Part shown: positions 13,601-22,700 of the stretch, piece after piece
Layout of the letters: each line of letters opens with the position of its first letter
How positions within the stretch are numbered: the stretch's first letter is position 1
NCBI GenBank assembly: GCA_013368375.1
Contig: JAACJP010000036.1
Location: forward strand, 186,001 to 250,000
Source: Tricholomella constricta
Taxonomy: Eukaryota; Basidiomycota; Agaricomycetes; Agaricales; Lyophyllaceae
Direction: 5' to 3'
Length of the DNA stretch: 64,000 nt
The notes under the pieces: model-generated
What the model was told of the DNA's origin: nothing
Database searches by the model: none
The model's input: the letters and a program-made list of their open reading frames with translations, nothing else
Made by a program: the position numbers and the translations under genes

Positions 13601-14260
13601 ACTGCCGCTGTATAGTAACGAGCTTGGTCGGTACCCGATGGACACCCAGGCGCAGTTCGTCACAGGTTCTCCTCGGGCACAGGGACCGAGACCAAGTGCG
13701 TCTACACAGGGGCAAGGGGTGTTGCCGACATTCTGGGACCCTACGGGCCTTCCCAGTGTTGACGCAGCCACGTCCTCGTTCGGCGGGAATCTTCAGACCG
13801 GCCCGCCGGCCGCACCGCTTTCATTCCATGTGGACTTGTATAGCCAGATGGGACTTAGCTACAACGGCCCGTCGTTCCCCCAGTCGACGGCGACGGCGGC
13901 GGCGGCGGCGTCGACATCAAGCGGAATGCACGCGCCGTACGAAGCGGGGAACCACCTCGGCAGCAGTGCCGTTCCGATGCAGCAGCAGCCACTGACGATG
14001 TTATCGGGCCAGGGGCCGTACGGTGGCAGTGGTGGTGGCGCCACTATGCAGGCGATAATCGACAGCGACACTGTCGCGATGTGGTCGAATGCTCCGTCCG
14101 GATTCGAGTGCGTTGGCTTTTGTATTGTGTTATGTTTAGCGGCCTGTCCAAAGCTTACGTTTTTCCTACCCTCTTGTGCAGGCTGGACGATTGGGGCACG
14201 TATCTCACGAATGTTAGCGAACTCACTCATGGGATGTACCATCCGCCGGCGGGTGGTTGA
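10675..14260 (+). CDS. Zn2Cys6 fungal-specific transcription factor
   Basis: Sixteen exons give 921 aa: 10675-10771, 10820-10825, 10877-10959, 11016-11035, 11089-11143, 11198-11605, 11667-12020, 12073-12230, 12284-12352, 12407-12566, 12618-12735, 12792-13024, 13053-13213, 13286-13309, 13367-14107, 14182-14260. The first exons encode a binuclear zinc cluster with Cys at residues 25, 28, 35, 45, 48 and 55 (CX2CX6CX9CX2CX6C), a linker KKRGPPKG, and a short coiled coil (YVERLETRVEKLEKVLTR). The middle carries the fungal-specific transcription factor domain: LFLPLLHRPTFERSV, CAVASRFSDDPR, LSVMFLQGSSTPQSCWTMVG, GIRMAQDVGAHRRK and RPCAIQDEDFDVDFPVECDD. The C-terminal third is Ser/Pro/Gln-rich, as in activation regions. 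Exon 2 is only 6 nt, yet it is needed to complete the third zinc-binding Cys. Family members bind CGG-type sites in promoters; the regulated pathway cannot be read here. Confidence 0.9.
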
Positions 14261-15029
14261 TTCTAGCTATCGCCCAAGTACAGGAAGGAATCTTGTTGTT
14301 GTTGTTTGATCTGTCAAGGACTGTTTCTGTTCGCACATATATCTCAAATACCTACGCAGCGCTAATCATGGCTTCAGTTTCATTTGTAGCAGTATGCCCT
14401 CGGCCTCGCTTTCGGAATTTCCTCCCTCTTACCCCTACTCATCTGGAAAGGTTTTTAACTTGCGACGCTCTATTTCTCGTCTGCGTGTATATACATACCC
14501 TCTCCCCACTATCACCAATTACAAACCCATCGTTCGGCAATTCCCGGGTAAATTATCTAGTTCTGTCGATGATACTTACCATCTAAGTAGTAGTTAATTG
14601 ATGTGGATGGTTTTGTTTTCTTCCTGACCTTGACACGACACGACGGCATTCTTAGGAAGCAACAGTTGACTTTGTCGTTCTCTACATCATGTTACAGAGA
14701 GATGGATGCAAACAACACGGCTGTTTCTCGGCTTCATGATCAGCCCTGTTCATAAAAAGTCACTCGAGCCTCCCTCCAGGCAACTTGTATCAGAATCAGA
14801 CGGACTTTGGGGGGCTATACGGTATGCTTCGAGTCTCCTGACCCAGAAACCTTGGTCTTGGTCATGGTCTACATGGTCACTATCGAGTACGTACCCCTTC
14901 ATATCTCGAATTATACATCATGATCAGATTCAGATAGCAGCATCCTCCGTATCGTTCGCAAGGTGAACGAACGTCAACTGAGCTTGGTCCTCTTTCCCTC
15001 CGCAACAAGGCCGTAGTATACGGGCTGTG

Positions 15030-15572
15030 GCGCCCGCTACTATTAAACCACTTGACTCGTGTTGGGCGCCCAAACGTTGTTCTAACGGTTAATGGTTAAC
15101 GGCGAGTAACGGTTAACGGTTTCCTCTCTTATGGAGAAACTGACTACCACCCGGGACGCCCCTACGTACGTACGTATACTTGGACAACGTCAGCTGAATA
15201 ATTCGACGCATGTGGCTCGCTTTGCACCCAGCTTTCAAGGCAGAAGCTCATCATGATCAGGTGCGGCTCAAGATTCAGGCAGTGTGCTTCGCGCCCGCTA
15301 TTAAACCACTTGACTCGTATTGGGCGCCAAAACATTGCTCTAGCGATTAACGATCTCCAGCTCTCTCTTTCTCTTTTCTGTGGCTTTATGGAGCAACCAA
15401 CCAACCAACCAATCAACCAACCACCACCCGGGACGCCTCTACGTACCTATACGTATACTAGGAAAACGTCAGCTGAACAATGCATTGCATGTGGCTTGTA
15501 TGCAGGTTACCGCTTTCAACGCAGAAGCTCATCTTGATCAGGTGCGGCTCGAGCATCCCGTCAGCGTGCTTC
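15030..15572. repeat. head-to-tail tandem repeat, two diverged units
   Basis: Unit 1 (15030-15290) and unit 2 (15291-15572) align along their length. Each starts with a GCGCCCGCTA...TTAAACCACTT block, passes ACCACCCGGGACGCC and ACGTCAGCTGAA, and ends GATCAGGTGCGGCTC...GTGCTTC. Unit 2 carries extra TC-rich and (CAAC)-like sequence. Only the opening block of the unit is present in the inverted copy at 39.7 kb. Confidence 0.75.
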
Positions 15573-16188
15573 GTCGGCTTTCGATCACTAGCTCTTTATG
15601 CGGAGGTGTTGAGGTGTTCCCTTCGACTTGGCCGCATAGATGCCTCAGAAACTCTTCACGGGAGGTCTATTCATGTATCGATCGATACGAGCTGGCGGCT
15701 CGCCGAACCAGCCGAAGGAATCCACGCCTCGACGCATGCGCATGCAGTGCTCTTTTGCCCGAATGATGTTGATTGAGGAGATTAAATGTTAATTCGCCGT
15801 AGATCAGATATCGATGGTACCAGGTGAGTGCTTACGCTGTAAGGGTTGATGAAGCCATCTCTTGACGGACGTAACGCCGAAGCAGGACTTCTTTTCTGCA
15901 ATCCGATTACGCAGAGGACTGCCCTGGCATTTGATGAACATAAATCGCGAACTCTCCTCCCCGCTAAAGAGAGCACATGGACGAGCCGTCAAATATCTAT
16001 TTTTAACCCATTAGGGGGGGGGTTCAGCGCGCTGACTGCGATGCCGAAGTTGTTGCAGTCCTGGCTATATTTAATTCACACGTTACGTATCATCTCGAGG
16101 TCATGCGATACGCTTGCTAGGTACGTCGACGATATACCCAACGTGGAATTTTTTGAAAATTTTGCGACACACGATAACTACTGAATGC

Positions 16189-16196
16189 TATAAAAG
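16189..16196 (+). promoter_or_regulatory. TATA box of CDA-A
   Basis: TATAAAAG lies 132 nt before the CDA-A start codon, in sequence shared with the CDA-C promoter, where TATAAAT sits at a nearly equal distance. Confidence 0.55.
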
Positions 16197-16327
16197 ATGG
16201 TTTCGGGTCGTAGAAATTTTACTCCGTCCCCGCTTCCCCCTGGCCCCTCGCCTAGCTCCTTTTCCGTGGACTTTTTGACTTTCCCAGGCCACACCCCTCC
16301 CCCCTGTCTTTATCAACTGCAACTGCA

Positions 16328-17730
16328 ATGTTCTTCAAAGCCGCCGTTTTTGTCACCGCGTGCCTTGCTCTTGCAGCTTCTGCTAGCCCTGCGCAGAAAA
16401 GACAGCAGCTGGCACAGGTCATCACACAATGCACTGTTCCTAATACCGTTGCATTGACATTTGTGTGTCCACTTATATATTCGTGTTTCATAATTCATGG
16501 CTCAACTCTTTGGACATCTGACAGGATGATGGTCCTTGGGTATATCTGTACGTTACCAGTCTTGTTAATTTCGGGTCTTCCCTGATATAGATTGGACCAA
16601 GATACGACGTCAGCAAGGCCCTTGTAGCAGCTAACGCGACGGGGACGTTCTTCTTCAGTACGTCCTTTAATTCTCTACTTCTTGCATGGAAGCAATAATC
16701 CAATGCGAATACGCCATGCCCAGATGGCAATAACTGTGAGCGTAATCTTGCTGCTACCCCTTTTCATCTCCTAAAAGATCTCCCTCCCCCCCTTTCCCCT
16801 TTAAACCAGATGCCTGTATATACGACGCGGACGAAATCAAGCGTGTACGATACGCTTATGACCATGGCCACCAAGTTGCATCGCACACGTGGAGCCACAA
16901 AGATTTGAACACCCTCACTTGGGATCAAAGTAAGCCCGTAAAAACAGATCTTTCGCTGGGTGAACATTTGTGAAATGATGATGACGCAGTTCACGATGAA
17001 ATGTGGCGAGTCGAACGTATGGGTTTCCGCTCAACTACACTATATGCATGTGGCTGACACGAACTCCTCTATACAGAGGCCTTGCAGAGGATCGTTGGGG
17101 TTGTCCCCGCATTTATGCGCCCTCGTATGTCCATTCATGACTATTTGAAATGACCCGGCTGAATTGGAACAGCCTTTGGAAACTACAACGATCTCGTGCG
17201 ACAAGCCTCCTTTATCAGAGGCCAAAAGGTGGTAACCTGGGACTTTGAGTATGTACTTTTGTAGTAGTGGCCGGTCCATCAACTCACTCCCTTGTTTCTT
17301 GTAGCTCTGAGGATTCCATTGGTGCAACCCCGGCTCAGAGCGAGAACCTATATGACAATATCATCGCTCAGCGCCCAAGCACTATCCTGGCTCTGAACCA
17401 CGAAGTTTATGGTAAGTCCTAATTACCTCTTTTTCAAGCTAGTGCTCAGCATCTTCGATCTTCCAAGAAACCACTGTGTGCGTTCTCGAGCTAATTTACA
17501 AGGTTTTCTTGCTAAATCGTTTCTCGAATAGCCACCAAGTCCTCCCTTACGCCATTAGCAAGTTACAGAACGCTGGTTATAGACTCGTCACTTTGTCCGA
17601 ATGCCTCGGGCTCCCCGCCTACCAAAGCGTCGGACCTCCAGGCATCCCCGATGTCAGTATCTCTCCACTTACAAGAAAAGAGCGCCCCGCTTACCGTGTC
17701 CCTCTTCTCCAGGCCTCCTGGCAATGCTAA
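16328..17730 (+). CDS. chitin deacetylase (CE4/NodB), CDA-A
   Basis: Twelve exons give 250 aa: 16328-16462, 16525-16547, 16602-16657, 16724-16735, 16810-16929, 16990-17016, 17077-17124, 17173-17248, 17305-17411, 17468-17477, 17532-17652, 17713-17730. Residues 1-20 form a hydrophobic signal peptide ending in ALAASAS. The NodB homology motifs are in order: TFDDGP with the catalytic and metal-binding Asp pair (46-47), HTWSH with the two metal-binding His (101, 105), RPPFGNYND near 139, a WDF-D motif and ILALNHEV with a His. The family removes N-acetyl groups from chitin to give chitosan outside the cell or in the wall. The C-terminus ends SWQC with no GPI-like tail, so the enzyme is probably soluble. 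Exons of 12 and 10 nt occur at the same places in the three paralogues of this window. All key residues are present. Confidence 0.92.
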
Positions 17731-19371
17731 GCGCGCCGAGTTTCCAAGCTATCCTTATGGACATATCCCCTCACTGATGTACAATTTCGTGTTCGTGGCA
17801 CACTTTTCTCATCGCAACGGACGCCCTGAACGTTCGCCCGCCCACTCTTTCCCTTGCCCTTTCCCTTTCCTATGTCACGATTTCGGATTACCCACTCAGC
17901 TGATTTATCTCTAATCGTTAATATGTATGGCTTCGTCCGCCCGGTCCTTCACGCCCACCCTATACGTATTATCTCATATGTTTGCAGTCAATGAACTGAT
18001 AAGTGGAACGGACTTTTATTCGCTTTTATATACCTTTTGGGTTCCTGAGTCAAGCTGTGTCGTGCGGCCGAGAAGTACGGACTCGTTTGACTTAATGAGG
18101 AAATGACTGATGTTTTCTCTCATCAGTCTGTACAGTGTGGTCGACGAAGTGAACGCATTTTGAAGTGAGTTTGCTCCGAGATGTCCCTTCGTCGAAGTGA
18201 TGAAGTGATTGTAAATCATTTCTGATAAGTGTGATAAGTTATCATCACGTCGCTTTAATTTGCTGATGCATCGTCCACCGTCCTTCCGATTCCTTGCCCG
18301 TTTTCACTCCTACAAAGACCCGTTAACGTTCCTACTTTCTGCTCCACATCATCGGTTCTTATCTCTCCAATCAGTCCCGTCTATGCTCTCCAGTTTCTGA
18401 GGTCCAGCCGCCCTGCGACACAAGTAAAAACAAAAATCATCAGAACAATGTCACAACTTTTGTACTTGGAGCCCACGACGAACAACAGATCTAGATGTCT
18501 ACCATGGGAGTTCCAGTTCTCTAGATATCCCGTCTTCCTATCCTTCTCGGTCGACTCGAACGAACAACTTAGAAATTCTCTAGTAATCCTGGTTAACCTC
18601 AAATTGCAATTGCGATCACTGGCAGTTTCACTCTCAGACTCTCCTTGGCAGCAGCCTTCCCCCGCCCTGCCCTGCCCTGAAGGCTGGAGGCTCATAGGCT
18701 CATATTTTCAACCACACAACTCTTAATCTGGAGGCTATTTTCTTTTTTGCAATTCTCGGTTCTGCAACCCGCACCTCTACAAGTCTCCTCTGCCACCCGC
18801 TAATCCAAGAAGGTATCAAACATGCACAGTGCGTCGTGCGACATAGCAGGCTCTTCCTCTCTGAAGCTCATAGCCGGCCATGGAATCCCTTTAAAGCTTA
18901 TAAATACTGAAGTTCTCGTTTATTGACAAGCAAGAGTGTCAATGTCTTGGCTTCAATCCTCCTCCTCCTTCTTGCGCAGGAAAAGGACCAGGGATGGTAC
19001 TATTGCAGGACCTGGACCCATTCACACTCATAGACACCCGGCGCGATCTCATGATCATCGAGCGACTAGGACTTTTTTTTCAAATGCCGACACTTGGTAT
19101 GACTCGGAGCGTTTAAATTTGAACTCGTAGATATGTTTTCTGTCACTTACATGGTCTAGTCGATGTTTTACATTTCATTCACTAGCCGTGGGATGAGGAT
19201 GAGGATGAGGATGAGGATGAGGATGAGGATGAGGATGAGAGAGGCCAACGTCTTGTTTGACTGCCGAACGACTTCTGCCTTTCCAGCTTTTTTTTGGTAA
19301 CTGATGATACACTGGTTGTGTACTCTCAGGCTGAATCAGTTCGCGAGACGCCTCGCCAGTTCACTTTCGTT
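17731..19371. other. intergenic, microsatellite
   Basis: The first 350 nt are the 3' part of the duplicated CDA block. The rest shows no gene. An eight-unit GATGAG microsatellite is at 19192-19239. Confidence 0.55.
19192..19239. repeat. (GATGAG)8 microsatellite
   Basis: Eight perfect tandem hexamers about 130 bp upstream of the copia insertion. Confidence 0.95.
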
Positions 19372-19376
19372 TTATT

Positions 19377-19639
19377 TGTTGGGACTTGTCCCTCTTTCTT
19401 GTTCACCGCTTACGTACAGATCATCACGTGATACCTTATATACTTCCGCTTGATCGCGTCTCCATCCTCAGCCGTTTCTTCACTTAACGCTGAGGATGTA
19501 CGTATATCTCGTTCTACTTATTCTATTCAGATACTCATTCAGTATACTCTAGCTCGTGTCCCTTAGGTATACTGAATATCATAGCCGTTTCTTCACTTAA
19601 CGCTGAGGATCTCGTGTCCCTTAGATCATCAGGCCATCA
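19377..19639 (+). repeat. 5' LTR of copia element
   Basis: 263 bp, starts TGTTGGGACTTG and ends GGCCATCA. It contains an internal 28-bp direct repeat (19470-19497 and 19583-19610) and a 10-bp perfect inverted repeat (19463-19472 with 19489-19498). Confidence 0.97.
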
Positions 19640-19651
19640 GGTTATGGGCCC
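19640..19651 (+). promoter_or_regulatory. primer-binding site, initiator tRNA-Met anticodon type
   Basis: GGTTATGGGCCC directly follows the 5' LTR. It is complementary to the anticodon stem-loop (GGGCCCAUAACC) of eukaryotic initiator tRNA-Met, not to the tRNA 3' end. This is the half-tRNA priming arrangement known from Drosophila copia. Confidence 0.85.
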
Positions 19652-19779
19652 CGCCTTGATCAAGATCTGATACACGTCTTCTGGTCTTCAGGGTTATCTC
19701 GGACGACTCAATTCATCAGGTCGGATTCATTGTTGGTGACAATCCTCTCTCCCCGATCTTCTCTCTGTGCATCATAGCT

Positions 19780-22700
19780 ATGGCCGATCCTTTCGCTCCC
19801 ACTGGCTCTGCTCCACCGCCCTCTCGTGCTCAGTCGACATTCTCTCACCGTTCTGGAGCCCGTACCTCTTCAAGACAGTCGGCCTCATCAGCCCCAGTTC
19901 CTCTTTCTTTACATACACCCGACGCAGGCGTTTCTTTGCCTGTCGCGGGAACACCATGGTCTAATACTTTAGCTCGTCCGAATTCAATTGAACCTCGTTG
20001 CACAATTCCTGTTTCTAAGCCTTATGATCACAATAACCCTTCTTCACCTGTACAGGTCGATTCGAATACCTCTTATCATCCCCCACCCACTCCTTCCCCG
20101 GCCCCACGTCTCTCCTCACCCGCATATATGCACCCTTCTCGACTTTCTTTACACTCCCAAGTACAATCCCCTGTTCCGATTGATCGTAACTCCCCTCTCC
20201 CTCACAATTCTGTTCATATTCCGACTGGTACACATTCTTCGTTACATTCTTCGTCGCATTCTACCCCTCCCGATTACATCCCCGTTAACACTTCTCCTCA
20301 TATACCTACACCTTCTCGGGCACCTTCGGTTCGTTCTCACACTTCACAAGTTCGTTTTATTGCTTCTTCTTCTTTACTTCGTAGAACTCCCTCTCACCCT
20401 TCTCCTACCACGCTTCCTTCGCCTATCCATGTTCGTCTTCCCAGTCCTTTAGCTCCTCAACCACGTTATCCTTCTACTTTTTCTGTCCCAAATCCGTCCC
20501 CCCCTCTCCCTCCACGTACTCCGCTCTTTTATCCATCTCCTTCGCCTTCAACGCACTCTTCTCTTTCTCGACGCGTTCCTTCTCGCACTTCTCGCCTTAT
20601 TCCGTCTCCTCTGTCAATTCCCTGTAATCCTTCTTTACGTTCTCTCTCCTTGTTACCTCCTCCCCTTCCTCGTCCCTTGTCTGCATCTTCTTCGAGCACT
20701 GCTTCTTTCAATTTTACCGAGACCAAACTCCCAGTTACTTCGCATATACCACTCCTTACAAGGGCTGATGATTGGCCCGACTGGTACTCAGGCGTCCAGA
20801 GCACTATCGAGCACTCGGGACTCTGGGCTTTTGTCGCCCCCGACCCTCTCCCTGGTACCCACTTGGATCCAGCTTCGGTCCCGACCTTTCCTCCCCCTGT
20901 CGATTTTGCAATTCACGGTGTCGGTTCTCCAGAACTCGAAGCGTATCAGGCCTGGTGGCGATTAGACGATGTCGTATCCTATATCATCACCAGCCGCCTC
21001 GGCAGTGTTCCACGTCGACTTATCCCTCTTGACAAACGCGACGCCTACGGTCATCGTATCTCGTCGTCTCGCGGACTCCTACTTATCCTTCGCGAAAAGT
21101 ATGGGGTTGGGAACGCTGCTGCTGCTGATCTGATCAAGACTGTCACTCTCGCACGTAAAGCCAACTCTCTCGGCGGCGTCGTATCCTATGTCACTCACTG
21201 GCAACAAGCTGTAATGCAAACGCAGTCCACGAGGTGGCCCTTTTCTTATTATGAGCAAGTCCAAAAATTCGTCGACGGCCTCCCTCACATCTCTGCATTT
21301 GACGCTATCCGATCTGATGTTCGTTCTGATGTCGAACGTAGCGAAGCGGATCGTTTGCTCTCTTTCGATTTCCTTGCGAATGAGATTCTGAAGATCGAGA
21401 TGGACCTCCGACGACTTGCGATCTCTCATCCTCCGAACCGCCGTTCTACTTCGAACACCGCGCTTGTCGGTACTTCTACCCCCTCTGTTCCTTCGCCTAC
21501 TGCTTCTACTACTTCGACTCCGCCTACTTCGTCTTCGGATCGCCCTGTTTGCGAGAATTGTGGCTCCTTAGGTCATGTTATCGCCAACTGCTGGAGGCCA
21601 GGAGGTGGAGATGAAGGGGGAAAGGATCGATTTATGGCCCAGAAAGCAGCTAGTCGTCCCGCCGCACTTGTTACTACGACAGCAGATACGACCCGTCCTC
21701 TTACGCCTATTGTAGAATCCGCACCCGAGGCTCAAATCGAACTCATTGACCTTTATTCTGTGTGTTCTCCTGAGGACGTCTCGTCGACCATTCTCCCACC
21801 TTACACCGAGTTCGTATATGCCACGGATTCCGCCGCCTTGCTCTCCTTTTCCTCTCGTTTCAATGCCATCCTAGACTCTGGATGTACGGTCCACATTATC
21901 CGCGACAGGGATTTCTTCTGGACTTACGATTCCTCGCAATCCATCTCGGTCGGCACAGCTAACTGCGGTATTCTTCAAACCTTAGGCAAGGGCGAGGTTC
22001 GCTTTAGCTCATCTCTTAACGGAAAATCTGTCATTTATCGACTTCGGGAATGTCTCCATGCTCCCGATGCTCCCATCAACCTACTTTCCGTGGGCTCCAT
22101 GACGGAACTTGGCTCTCGCTTGACCTTCGAACAAAACTCTACCACTATCCACTTTCCTGCCTCGAAATCTCGTACCTCTGGTCATATTCTGGGCGCTACA
22201 GTTATTCGTCGGCTCTCTTTCTTGTCCTGTGACTTTCTTCGTCCTCCCTCCTCTGACCACCCTGTCGATATCTCGGACGCCATTGTCCTTCCCGCCGTCG
22301 CCCTTCAGGACTCTGATCTCCGTTTTCCTCGGGTTATTGCGTCACCGGATTTATGGCACCGTCGATTTGGACATCTTGGGTCGGATGCGACTCGCGCTAC
22401 TTTGACGAAGCCTTATGCCACGGGTATTGAGTACAGAGGCTCTTTTTCCGAATCACATTGTATTCCCTGCTTGATCGGTAAACAAGCTCAACGACCTTAC
22501 GATAACTTCGCTCGTCGTGCATCCCAAGTCTGCGATTTGCTGCATATGGATACATGCGGTCCTTTTCCAGTCCAAACTCCTCAGGGACATACCCTATTCC
22601 ACTCCATCCTTGACGATTTCTCAAACTATGGAAGTACTCGACTACTCTCCCACAAAGATGGCGCCGTCTCTCACTATGTTGAAACCGAAGCCGCATGGGA

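Larger units (their letters stand above)
14261..16327. other. intergenic: tandem repeat plus CDA-A promoter
   Basis: No coding gene is recognised. From about 15020 the sequence belongs to the segment that recurs in inverted orientation near 39.2-39.8 kb. It includes a two-unit tandem repeat (15030-15572) and the CDA-A promoter with a TATA box at 16189. Confidence 0.6.
15020..18080 (+). repeat. inverted segmental duplication, copy 1 (CDA-A block)
   Basis: This block holds the CDA-A promoter, gene and 3' region. It matches the reverse complement of about 37404-39770. Matching landmarks include the GCGCCCGCTACTAT...TCTAACGGTTAA block, TCTGCAATCC(G/A)ATTACGCAGA, AGCGCGCTGAC, the TATA region, all twelve exons, and 3' sequence ending near TTTTGGGTTCCTGAGTC. 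Copy 1 carries about 770 bp (roughly 15121-15888) absent from copy 2. Boundaries are by eye. Confidence 0.8.
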
